A DNA stretch of 64,000 nt. Source: Halegenticoccus soli (GTDB taxonomy: Archaea; Halobacteriota; Halobacteria; Halobacteriales; Haloferacaceae). Position 1 is the first letter of the stretch; each line of letters opens with the position of its first letter. The stretch lies in the NCBI RefSeq assembly GCF_002844195.1, contig NZ_PEND01000001.1, positions 124,001 to 188,000 of the forward strand. Reading direction: 5' to 3'. The position numbers were made by a program, and so were the translations under genes. This document shows, piece after piece, positions 51,373-60,700 of this stretch. The notes under the pieces are model-generated. The model worked only from the letters and a program-made list of their open reading frames with translations, made no database searches and had not been told where the DNA came from.

Positions 51373-53073
51373 ATGCTATTCCGGTTCCCCACAGAAAACG
51401 AAATCGCCTATCATTATCCCACGGCATCAACGGTGGAGGAGTATCTGGAGCGGGCACAGGCGGATCCGGATGACCACTATCACTTCGCGTCGAGTCTCCG
51501 ATCAATTTATCAGTGGATCGTACTCGCGGACCAGTTCGACGAGGATCCCCACGAGAAAATAGACGATCTCCTTGACAACCTATCGGTGACGCATCCTTCT
51601 ATTTCTGCAGCGGTGGCACTCACTGAGTGGGAAACCGAGAGAAACTATTACGAGGCTATTTCAGCACTCCACTTGCTCTATGATACGTTGGAAGAAGCTG
51701 ATGCAATGGAGTGGCACCACGTCGCCAAGCACGTTCTTACGTGGTTGCTGAAGACAGAGAAAGAACTGAATAGAGATTCATCTACCATTCTGAACGACAT
51801 CGTCCGGTACTGCGACGATCATTTCTACGGTGCATCCGATCTACCATTAAACACCTATCACGAGCTTGTTTCCCTCATCTACGAGAATCATTACGATGCC
51901 GATGAACAGGCTCTTCTCCGTATATTCGTCATCACCCTTCAACAAGCCAACCGATATGCATCTAATGGAGAGTCACAGCAAGAACGGATGCTCCTCGAGG
52001 ATGCTCTGGAATTAGCCAAAGTGGTTGGGATTGACCAACGCGGTGTCGCAAGACGATACGTCGAAACCTATCACAGTGAGGCAGCACTGCAATCGGATCC
52101 AGTCGTCAGAGGCGGCACATTGTTGCGGGGATTAGAAGATAGTACGGTTAGTAGCACCTTGTCTGATGCTGAGAAGCAAGAGTGGAAACGCGAGATGAAT
52201 GAGGCATTCCGGTCGGGCGCAAAACAACTTCGGCGGAAAGGTACACCGCTTCACACCAATGATATGGACGATGCGTTCCGTAGTGATGTCCAGAGAAACA
52301 CCCAGCTATTCAAGCTGTTAGCTGCACGTCATTCTCGGAAAGGAGCCATCTACTGGTTTGCGACCCAGAACAAGTTTCTCCCGGCAGAAGATACGGATCG
52401 TCAGCCTCTTCTTGACCGGATATCGACGGTCGCACCATCGGATACGGGGCACGTTGTTCGTCAAACCCCCGATGGAGATGAAATCGAGGTCACCCAGTCC
52501 TATCTCACGAATTTATCGGTTTATGCACCGTTGGCACCCCAGACCCTCTTTGAACTCGTGAATGAGGGCGTCGTCACACGTGGGTTGCTCTATCAAATTT
52601 TCTTTAACTGTGAATCCATCTCAGCCGATGACCGATGGTACGCAATCAGTTTCATCACCGCGTTATGGGAGAAGCGGTATGGTGAGGCCATCCACCTCGG
52701 CATTCCCCGGCTTGAGTCAATGATGTTCAACGTTCTGCAGTCGAAGGGTGAGGACGTCGACGCCCTTTTTGATTCGGGAACGGGCACCCGCACACTCGGA
52801 TCATTACTCGATGTCTTGGAAAACTACGTTGACCAGCGTTTCCACAAGTACCTGAAGTATATGTACAACGATCGGCTCGGAGAGCTTGCAGGTGGAAACC
52901 TTCGGAACCGAACTGCGCATGGTCACCTCCGAATGGGTGAGGACAACGCCTTCATCGCCTATCTTATCCTCACGGATTTACTCCGACTGATCATCCGCAC
53001 CGACCTTATAGCGCACCGTGCGGAGTTTGGCTTACTCTCCGAATACGAGTTACTCGATCAGTTCTTGGATTGA
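51373..53073 (+). CDS. DUF4209/HEPN-like protein linked to restriction genes
   Basis: 566 residues, almost all helical. The C-terminal domain has GGNLRNRTAHGHLRMG, an R-x4-H HEPN motif (R-N-R-T-A-H) with the LRN..HG context of DUF4209. HEPN proteins of this type are RNases in defence. It is divergent from hsdMS over a 156-base gap with TATA-like CCTTTATACC at 51328-51337. It may add an RNA-cutting response to the restriction system, an inference from position. Confidence 0.7.
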   Translation: MLFRFPTENEIAYHYPTASTVEEYLERAQADPDDHYHFASSLRSIYQWIVLADQFDEDPHEKIDDLLDNLSVTHPSISAAVALTEWETERNYYEAISALHLLYDTLEEADAMEWHHVAKHVLTWLLKTEKELNRDSSTILNDIVRYCDDHFYGASDLPLNTYHELVSLIYENHYDADEQALLRIFVITLQQANRYASNGESQQERMLLEDALELAKVVGIDQRGVARRYVETYHSEAALQSDPVVRGGTLLRGLEDSTVSSTLSDAEKQEWKREMNEAFRSGAKQLRRKGTPLHTNDMDDAFRSDVQRNTQLFKLLAARHSRKGAIYWFATQNKFLPAEDTDRQPLLDRISTVAPSDTGHVVRQTPDGDEIEVTQSYLTNLSVYAPLAPQTLFELVNEGVVTRGLLYQIFFNCESISADDRWYAISFITALWEKRYGEAIHLGIPRLESMMFNVLQSKGEDVDALFDSGTGTRTLGSLLDVLENYVDQRFHKYLKYMYNDRLGELAGGNLRNRTAHGHLRMGEDNAFIAYLILTDLLRLIIRTDLIAHRAEFGLLSEYELLDQFLD

Positions 53074-53106
53074 TGAACACAGTAAGGGCCCGATTGTGTC
53101 CTTATT

Positions 53107-53157
53107 GAAACCCTCAACTGGTGATAGGTTTCAGCAGCCGTGCTGAATACACAGCGC
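53107..53157. repeat. Degenerate repeat X, copy 2
   Basis: Matches 27764-27814 of element A at about 80%. It lies 33 bases after the HEPN gene stop. It is likely an insertion-sequence end remnant. Confidence 0.55.
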
Positions 53158-53229
53158 ATATCTCACAACCAGATTCAGGCTGAATTGCCTGCGAAGAGGC
53201 TATGCGAATATTGTACCTACTGTTCTCGC

Positions 53230-53520
53230 TCATCAACTTTCAGACGGAAAGATACCAGCCGAATAGCAATGATGACACCAGAAGCGTCAGCGGGACAGCA
53301 ACCCACACTTGACCCGCAAACACGTCATAATATCCGAAGGTGACGGAGACAGGGGCCCCTCAGTGTAGCCGACCAAGAATTCGAAACCCAACGGTATCGA
53401 CTGGCGATTGGGGGCCTTGTTCGCGCTCCTGATCGGCGGCCTCGCCTAAGGCGTGATCTCGTTTTTGGCTACCGAAGCTCCTAATCCTGCCGGTGCCGGC
53501 CTCTATGGATATATTAAACT
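53230..53520. pseudogene. Decayed membrane-protein fragments
   Basis: On the minus strand 53230-53345 read a membrane-like tail (FGYYDVFAGQVWVAVPLTLL, then SSLLFGWYLSV and stop) with a stop just upstream and no start. On the plus strand 53420-53520 read LGALFALLIGGLA, stop, GVISFLATEAPNPAGAG. Both look like remnants in DNA without an intact gene. Confidence 0.4.
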
Positions 53521-53564
53521 CAAGATCCCAAGATGATCGCTGGGGGGACGTAGAACCGGTCTCA

Positions 53565-54890
53565 TTATTCAGTAGACTGCTCCCTGGAGTCCTCTTCTGC
53601 TTCTTCTGCAAGCGTGTTTTTCCACATTTCCGGCTCCTCGGTTGGGTCCGTGAAGCGCCGGACCCACACCCGCTGAATGTCGTGGTGCCCGTACTCGTTC
53701 ATCTCGAATACCGGGTCTTCCGACCGATGCCAGTACGCTTCGAGGAACGCACCGGCATTGTCCGAACTGATCTCAACCAGATCGACAACTGGCCAGACGT
53801 CCCAATCGCGTTTCGTCAGAAACCGTCCCATTGCGTGTTCAAGATGCTCAACCGAGCCATCGTAGTTCGCGAGGCCAGCCAGCTCCGCCGTGTACTCGTA
53901 CTTGTCCTGGAGCGTCGTCCCCGAGTCCGTCGACTCGATCACCTCTAAATCCGCATCGGACCCATTGCCGACCACCACCTCAAACTCGTTAAGCCACGAT
54001 TCGACCTTGTCCCGCTCTTCCTCTGTGGCATTCGGAGCCAGTATGAGGCGGTTGGTCATCCATTCGGTCGCCGCCGGTAGTTTCCGAAATGGATCCTCCT
54101 CGAGGTCAGGCCGGAACGCGACCGGGGTTCCGTCTGCTGCGGACTCAATGAACCCGTTGTTTGTAAACGGATTGACCAGGATGCGGAACTCGATTTCGTC
54201 GTCGAAGTCTTCGCCTTTGAAGAAGGTAATAGCCGCGTTCCAGCCCGCTGGTTGGTCCTGTGTAGGGTTTTCGTCCTGCTGGTATTTGCAGGCTCCAAAC
54301 CGGATGTCGCACGTCTCCGTGGTGAACGAGAGATTCCATTCAGGGGTCTCCGTGATGTTGTCCGGATCGAACTCGTCATCTTCGTCTTGGATCGCCGGCC
54401 GGGACGGCAGGGCGGCAATCAGCTGGCCGACAGTGGTCTCGACCGCACACCCGGCTTTCATCTCGTCGTCTTGAGTGTAGCATTTCCAGATGGCGTCTTT
54501 CTCTTCGGTGCCGAGTCGCCAGCAGTTGGCAAAGTGCTGGCGGCGGGAGTCGCGATGGTACTGGTCGAGCGCCTCCTGGAATTCTTCGTCGGATGCTATG
54601 TCAATGTCTTCGTCCATGCGCTGTCGTTTTCGCATAGAGTCTGCTGCAAGAGCGCCTTTGAGGGAATTGTATCCGCCGGGATGCTGGAGGATTCCTTCAT
54701 TCTTATCGTCAAAGTTCGTGAGGTGGTTGCAGAACAAACCCTCGGTGAAGTACGTCTCAAGCTGGCGTTTTTCTCTCAGTGAGCGGTAGCGGCGGACAAT
54801 CATCTGTTCGGAGGGGATAGGTGTGTACTCGGAAGCGGGTTTGCGAGAGGGGTTGAGAAAGATCATACGCGAACCTCTGTAGGTTGCCAT
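53565..54890 (-). CDS. DUF2971-like protein
   Basis: 441 residues. VRRYRSLREKRQLETYFTEG, then LFCNHLTNFDDKNEG and FANCWRLGTEEKDAIWKCYT, match the DUF2971 layout (YRY..., F.DP.EG, CWS...MW..Y), followed by GCAVETTVGQL. DUF2971 proteins are frequent in defence islands and have no assigned reaction. The C-terminus is acidic and has a second segment around KRDWDVWPVVDLVEISSDNA. The start could also be the Met at residue 9. Confidence 0.7.
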   Translation of the reverse strand: MATYRGSRMIFLNPSRKPASEYTPIPSEQMIVRRYRSLREKRQLETYFTEGLFCNHLTNFDDKNEGILQHPGGYNSLKGALAADSMRKRQRMDEDIDIASDEEFQEALDQYHRDSRRQHFANCWRLGTEEKDAIWKCYTQDDEMKAGCAVETTVGQLIAALPSRPAIQDEDDEFDPDNITETPEWNLSFTTETCDIRFGACKYQQDENPTQDQPAGWNAAITFFKGEDFDDEIEFRILVNPFTNNGFIESAADGTPVAFRPDLEEDPFRKLPAATEWMTNRLILAPNATEEERDKVESWLNEFEVVVGNGSDADLEVIESTDSGTTLQDKYEYTAELAGLANYDGSVEHLEHAMGRFLTKRDWDVWPVVDLVEISSDNAGAFLEAYWHRSEDPVFEMNEYGHHDIQRVWVRRFTDPTEEPEMWKNTLAEEAEEDSREQSTE

Positions 54891-55201
54891 AATAACAGTT
54901 TGTTTTCAGATGATTGGAAGACAATCGGTCGTCCGCCGACCACGCAGATATTTTAAAAGTGATTTCCCATTGCGGAGTAGTTGCCTGCTTCTGGTGACAA
55001 TTGTCCCAGAGAGCAGGTAGCCTCACATACCAAGAAGTACCTTGATGCATACTCCCTCTGCATACTCCCTTTGTATTCCGAACGCGGCTCTTGTCAGCAG
55101 CGGCGGATTTCAACAGAGCCCCGATTGTCTAATTACAGTACCTCGAGTACACGATCGCTTTACCCCACACCAGCCGAACGCCCCGATTACGCCGGAAGCC
55201 C
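54891..55201. other. Intergenic region with repeat Y copy
   Basis: No gene seen. GGATTTCAACAGAGCCC at 55105-55121 matches 31738-31754 in element A (15 of 17). AT-rich AGATATTTTAAAAG near 54946-54959 could be a promoter of the DUF2971-like gene. Confidence 0.4.
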
Positions 55202-55525
55202 TTACTCGTTATTAGTGACACTGGTCCCGTTAACAGGGTACTCGATCACCTCACTTCTCTTCGTCTCGGACCGAGTCTCCACGACGAAATCAATGCCGAA
55301 GTTATCCTCTCCGTCAGGCATCAGCCGTTCCATCTTCCGGTGACCGTCTGGGGTGAGTCCCAAGAGGTGTTCGGCGTATATCTGCGCGGTCCCATCTGAC
55401 CATCGCCGGATGTTGATCGCGTATTCATCATCCCACTGCTCAACGGCTGCGGCCTCCAGTTCGTGGACGAGCGCCCGGTCACTCTTGAGTAGTACTGGTG
55501 AGGTCTCCTGTTCAGAATCGCACAT
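55202..55525 (-). CDS. Hypothetical protein (107 aa)
   Basis: MCDSEQETSPVLLKSDRALV leads to LEAAAVEQWDDEYAINIRRW and SDGTAQIYAEHLLGLTPDGH. A mixed alpha/beta protein with a final strand pair (FGIDFVVETRSETKRSEVIE). Not a family I know. The frame is open eight codons more upstream. It stands alone, about 100 bases from the next gene on the same strand. Confidence 0.55.
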   Translation of the reverse strand: MCDSEQETSPVLLKSDRALVHELEAAAVEQWDDEYAINIRRWSDGTAQIYAEHLLGLTPDGHRKMERLMPDGEDNFGIDFVVETRSETKRSEVIEYPVNGTSVTNNE

Positions 55526-55622
55526 CGTTCTCCTCCATAAGGGAGTCACTGCCTGATGCAGTAACCTATTCGGAAATCAATTCACTCACTGATCTCGGTC
55601 AGTGCTGGAGGGGTATCAGCAC

Positions 55623-55925
55623 TCACAGATCCATAGCTGGATCCGGAAGTTCAGTGAGGCCGTACTCGGGAAGGTGGAGGACATCACCGTGTCCCCCACC
55701 GCGGGCCCGGACGGCCTCGGCGATCACCCCCCAGTTAGTAACGTCAGCGAAGCCGATCAGCCGACGGGCGATCTCCGCCTCACGCCCGATGTGCTCACGG
55801 TACTCGCGTTCGATCTCGTAGACGAGGAGGCCCGCGCCGGTGTCCGCGACGGCGAGGTCTCTCGCGGGGGGAAGGTCAACGGTCGGTTCGTCGGTTTCTT
55901 GTTGACCGATTTCGTAGGTCGACAT
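55623..55925 (-). CDS. Hypothetical protein (100 aa)
   Basis: MSTYEIGQQETDEPTVDLPP, then LLVYEIEREYREHIGREAEI and ARRLIGFADVTNWGVIAEAV. Acidic, mainly helical, no known domain. The helix-turn segment RRLIGFADVTNWGVIAEAVR could be a degenerate DNA-binding unit. It is transcribed away from the wHTH gene at 56165 across a palindrome-rich gap. Confidence 0.55.
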   Translation of the reverse strand: MSTYEIGQQETDEPTVDLPPARDLAVADTGAGLLVYEIEREYREHIGREAEIARRLIGFADVTNWGVIAEAVRARGGGHGDVLHLPEYGLTELPDPAMDL

Positions 55926-56062
55926 GGTTGTTGGCTAAGACAACCAGGCTCGGGCGCTCCTACGCCCGGGCGTTTCCGTATCTCACGCCTCGGAGGAACC
56001 CGGATGTCTCGACTCGTCCATGCACAGAATGGGTTATAAGTCCTGTCCATGCAGTGTATCCC

Positions 56063-56132
56063 GCACGGCAATCCGTGCACGGTTGTTGCATAACGGATTC
56101 GCCGTACTGTATTCCCCTCACGGGTACCCGTA
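56063..56132. promoter_or_regulatory. Palindromes upstream of wHTH gene
   Basis: GCACGG-CAAT-CCGTGC (56063-56078) and the perfect ACGGGTACCCGT (56121-56132) lie in the divergent gap 55926-56164. Related ACGG half-sites occur at 56093 and 56134. They are candidate operators for the wHTH protein that follows. Confidence 0.5.
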
Positions 56133-56164
56133 ACGGCTATGGAGTACGGATCAGATCGGCCCCT

Positions 56165-56407
56165 ATGGACAAGCGGAATGAATCAGGGAGATTCGTCGAG
56201 CAGGCGTCTCTCGATGACGTCCAAGCGGTGTTTGACGCGGTCGACGGCCCACCAGTCATCACGTCAGCCGATGTCGCCGAGGCGACGGGTCTCTCACCGG
56301 ATACAGCCCGCCGGAAGCTCCAAGAGCTTCGTGATCGGGGAGAGGTTAGCAGTCGACGGACCGCCGGCCGGGTGCTCTACTGGCCCGTTGACCAAGTAGA
56401 GCGTTAA
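56165..56407 (+). CDS. Winged-helix regulator (80 aa)
   Basis: MDKRNESGRFVEQASLDDVQ, then a wHTH: AVFDAVDGPPVITSADVAEA, TGLSPDTARRKLQELRDRGE and SSRRTAGRVLYWPV (wing). Closely the shape of the haloarchaeal element regulators, including the one at 38488. Palindromes before its start suggest autoregulation. Confidence 0.75.
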   Translation: MDKRNESGRFVEQASLDDVQAVFDAVDGPPVITSADVAEATGLSPDTARRKLQELRDRGEVSSRRTAGRVLYWPVDQVER

Positions 56408-56596
56408 AGCAGGACTGCAAGTTTCGGCCGAGCACTGTAGAGCTACCATCTCGGGAAACCGTTTTTCGAGTCGTTCCTGCAGGAGCGTGTCACAGAATAC
56501 TTTACAAGGTGTCGTTTTTACCATAAGTGCCGGTGAACTGGCTGTTCAGCAAGTGCGCACCTGTGGCATTCTCATGCTGGTTCAAACACCGCTCCC

Positions 56597-57133
56597 CTAC
56601 GCCCGGGCGTGAACGTGCTCGTGAACGATGCCGGCGATACATCCTACAGGAAGCGTCAGCCAGAACGTCGCTGCAAATGCGACGAATCCGATGGCACCCA
56701 TAGTGGCAAGCACCTCCAAGACCTGTACAGTCTCCCCGGTGACGAGAATGGTCACGATGGCAAGTGCGAAGACTACGGCCAACGAGCCAATATACGTCCC
56801 GACAGTTGCCGCCACACCGCCAATTGCACCGTAGTACGAGACGTTGGCAGGTAGGAGCCGCCAGACGAGCACTGCAGAGATGAACGCCACGGGGACAATA
56901 AGCGGAAGGGCATATAGCGCCATCGTCCGGAGAAATCGCCAATCGGACCCGATCGGCGATCCCGAGACCTCTAAACTGTACGCGATAAGCGCGTACAAAA
57001 CCGTAACACCGAGTGCGGCCGACGCCATCGCATAGCCCGCCCCGACGTCATACCGTTCTGATCCGGGTAGCCGGCCGGGACCGTACCGCTTGCAGGATGT
57101 TTCGAGACCATCGAATATGGTTGATAAATTCAT
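56597..57133 (-). CDS. Membrane protein with four segments (178 aa)
   Basis: Starts MNLSTIFDGLETSCKRYGPG. Four hydrophobic segments follow (ALGVTVLYALIAYSLEV, TMALYALPLIVPVAFISAVL, IGGVAATVGTYIGSLAVVFA, GAIGFVAFAATFWLTLPVGC) and a His-rich end (IVHEHVHARA). Unrecognised. It may be a small cargo or immunity protein. The frame is open upstream to 57265, but the added residues look non-coding. Confidence 0.6.
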   Translation of the reverse strand: MNLSTIFDGLETSCKRYGPGRLPGSERYDVGAGYAMASAALGVTVLYALIAYSLEVSGSPIGSDWRFLRTMALYALPLIVPVAFISAVLVWRLLPANVSYYGAIGGVAATVGTYIGSLAVVFALAIVTILVTGETVQVLEVLATMGAIGFVAFAATFWLTLPVGCIAGIVHEHVHARA

Positions 57134-57316
57134 AGCAACTGGACTCCTTTGATGGTGAGTCCATTCTGAAACACGAATAACTTTGCTACGACCTGACCGA
57201 CAAGTAGAGCCGCTGTACTCACCATATGTGGTATAGTGACACAGCGGTTCGAAAGCTGTCGTCAAGCCAGTGGGAGTCGAAGAAGAACGTCAGGGAGGGG
57301 GATGTAGGGGACCCAG

Positions 57317-57541
57317 TCAGTCGCGGGTAGTATGACGGTACGCAGGCGCCTCTTCTTGGCCGAACCAGTCAGGGATGCGGCCGTTCACTAAGAGCGTGTC
57401 TCGAGCCTCAAGGAGCGCGTTGGCGAGCTCATAGTGGTCGTAGTTCTCCTCCCTAAGATCGGCGATGGTCGCATCAATGGCGCGGCGAGGTCCAGCGGAA
57501 CTGTCGATGCCGTTCTCTTGACCGGTGGTTGCCGTTTCCAT
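57317..57541 (-). CDS. Small hypothetical protein (74 aa)
   Basis: METATTGQENGIDSSAGPRR, then AIDATIADLREENYDHYELA and NALLEARDTLLVNGRIPDWF. One or two helices with an acidic lead. TATA-like TATATAATTTTAA (57578-57590) would start the message near 57557, after the Met at 57565, so the start at 57541 was chosen. Lies just downstream of the replication gene on the same strand and may be co-regulated with it. Confidence 0.5.
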   Translation of the reverse strand: METATTGQENGIDSSAGPRRAIDATIADLREENYDHYELANALLEARDTLLVNGRIPDWFGQEEAPAYRHTTRD

Positions 57542-57734
57542 ATTGTCACCGTCACTTGGATCCACCCGGGGTAGCAGTATATAATTTTAATTTGTAAGGA
57601 GAAAATGAACGGCGTAAGGTGATTTCCCTAACACTCAACACCGGCCGCCGATCTCGAGCGAAACCCTCGCCCTGTGGCCGGGAAGGAGATACCAGCGGCT
57701 AATGGCCGGAGCGTCATCCGGCGGTTTCGGGGTA

Positions 57735-60700
57735 TTACCCTGGGGGTTGACCACCCTGGACCAGTCGAGTACCTCCTCCGTTGACGGCGCCACCTTCGCT
57801 TATAGAATCATCAACAGCGTATCCGACCAGTGATTGTCCGTTTTTGCGGAACTCCCACGTATAGTAACTACTACGCATCACTTCCGCAACCTCGACCTCG
57901 GTCAGATCATCGATATCGACGGGCTCGAGTTCGACCTCGCCGTGTTCGTTCACCCGGTGGAGGCCGGTGTCGAGCCAGGTGAATCCACGGTCCTCGTGGC
58001 GGACTTCGAGATACCCACGCTCTTGGAGGGTGTGAAGGTGGTCCCGGACCTGGCGCTCGCTGATCGAGACCTGGTCGGCGATCTCCCCAGTGCGCCACTC
58101 GTCAAGCTCGGCGGCCGCGTCGATCACCTCACGCATCCCGTCGGACCAGGTGGTGAGGACGCGCCCCTCGCCGGCGACGGGGACCCAGTCGGGGAGGGTG
58201 TCAGTGTGGACGTACACCGTTGCCCCATTCCCGTCGCGACCGAACCGCATCACAGCCTGGAGTGTCTCGTGTTCCCTCATATGTTGGAGGACTTGATCCC
58301 CGAAGGATCCGTAGGAGAGGCCCGTACCCTTTTCCTCACCACGTTCGACGGCCTTGCCGGCATACGCCCCCCAACGCTTGATGTATCCGTCGCCGTAGTG
58401 ATTCGAGCCGATCACCGCACCGAGACGAGTCTCTCCGAACTTGTTAGAGCCGAGTACGTTTCCGTAGTACCCGGTTGCGCTGGCGGGGCCGTCGAGGACC
58501 TCCCCATCGTTGCCCAGCTCGAGAAGCCCGTTGGCCTCGTACTGATCGAGGGCCGTCGACGTCGTGATGACCGCGGGCGATTCCCTATGTTGATCGGTAA
58601 TCGCATCGAGGAGCGCGGCGTCTTGGTTCACGGAGACGTGATCGGCCGAGTTGTACGGCTTCACAGCATCGGTGGTCCGGATCAGGTTCAGGTTCAGGAC
58701 ATCCCGAAGATACTCTCGGCGTTCGACGTCGGTGAGCACCTGTCGGTGGTTCAACCGAGTGCCAAGTGAGAGCTCCCAGAGCGCCGGCGTTGGCGTCCCG
58801 TCGAGCGCGAGGACCGAACGGGTGTACTGGAGGGCGGGAGGAGTGAGAAGCCACACCACGCCGTTTTCACGGTCGTACAAGCCGATGCTATGCTCACAGA
58901 GCTCGGCGCGCTCCCATCCGTTTCCGAGTTCTTCCCCGGAACCAGCGAGGATAGTGAATACTGCAAGGGGGGCGCGAGCGTCAGCCTGCCGGTCACCAAA
59001 CACGAGTTCCCCGTCGGTCTCGAGGTCCTGGTCGGCGAACCAGGCAAGGGCCTCTGCCCGGCGCTCCTCGTCGCGCCGATTCTCGATTAGGTCGGTGTAG
59101 TCGTCGAACGGGACCGCGTCTGTGACCTGCAGGTAGTAGGTGATTGCACCGGCCAGGCGCTGGCCCGCGAGGGGGGTCTCGTAGGTGCCGGCGGGAAACT
59201 CATCGAACACCACCGCACGGCCCTGAGTCACTTTCCGCTTGTATCCGTGAGCGTAGTGTCCGATCAGGACGTCGTACTCGTCGGGGTCGAACCGCCACTT
59301 CGAGGTGTACGGGCACTCCTGCCCCTCGTGGCGCTGACAGGGGAGTGGTTCGCCGAGCTCGTACTCGGCATTCTTGTGAATCTCCTGCGGGGTCGCCCCC
59401 CGCTGGTACCAGTCCCGGACGGTCTCGGCCCAATCCTCGCCGTGTTCGCCGTTCGCGGTGTCGCAGTCGCGGGCGAACGAGGGGAGGGTGTAATGAGAGA
59501 GACCGACGGCGTCGCACCACTCACGCATCTGTCCATATTGCTCTTTGTGGCCCCGGGTGGTGAGGATAGTCGTCGGTTCACCGGTTTCAGCGACCGCCTG
59601 GACGGTCCCGTGGGACTTCCCGGTGGTCGGAAGTGCCTCGATCAGCACTTGGTCGCCAGCCTTGAGGGCGTCGGCGATGGCCGTCTGTGTACGGTCGCGG
59701 GCCGCGGTGATCGAGAGGTCAGTGTCGTGGGTGTGTGCGCCCGCGGCGTGTTGCCAGTCCCACCCGCTCGCAGCGGCCTTAGCGCGGTCAGAGTCAGGAA
59801 GGACAGCCACCGGTTCGGGGGCCTCCTCGCCGGGTTCAAACTCAGGGATGTGCGCACCCCGGGCGCGGAGGGCGTCGACGGCCTCCCAGAAAGCCTCGCC
59901 GCTCGGGTAGTCGTTCACGTCGCTGATGATTCGCTCCTCGAGGGCGACCACCTGCAGGGCGTCGAGACCGCGCATCCCCTTCCGGTACACCCATCCGTCG
60001 CCGACCTGCGCGAGGCGGGTGCCGCTCTTCGACGAGGCCCAGGAGGGGTCCAGCGACTTCGAGCCATCGGCGCGCTTATGGGTAACCGTCGACCGGAGCC
60101 GAATGTCTCGCGGACCAATGTGTTGGATAGCGTCGAACACGTCCTTCAGGTCGGTGGTGATCTCGACGTCGGCGATCTCCTCGCGGGACCTCTCAGGCTC
60201 GCGAGTGAGTTCGTCTGGGGTACCTTCGGCGACGGTCGCGTACTCTTCGGCGAGGTCCTCGATGAACGCTTGGCAGTCAGTAGTCTCACGGGGGGTGTCG
60301 GTAAGGTGGTCTCCGGTCATCGCGGAGTACCGCCCGGAGTCGTATACCTCGATCTCGGCGTCGGGGAATCCGTCGACCTTGGGGAGTGCGGCGTTGATGG
60401 CCTTCACGCCGTCAGGTAGCCGGCCACGGGCGAAGATGTGGATGCCGGTCCCAGAGGTGCTTACGTCCGCATACGAACTGGCGCGTTCGAGGTGTTCACG
60501 AACCACCGGATGAACTGCACCGGTCTCTGGATCACGGGCGTCGTCGTAGTCGATCAGGACGAACGGGTCCTCCGGGTATTCCTTACGGTCGGGGATGTTG
60601 AACGCGACGCCGTGGTCCGGGAGGTGATCGGCCCATCGCTCGGCAGTCTCGAAATCGGTCCAGAGTTCGGGATCCTGCGCGCTGACGAACAGATCCGGTC

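Noticed and set aside
55962-56610. CCTACGCCCGGGCGT occurring at 55960-55973 and 56597-56610 as a target-site repeat
   Set aside because: The second copy is part of the coding end of a membrane protein gene and the match is a short GC palindrome, so chance is likely.
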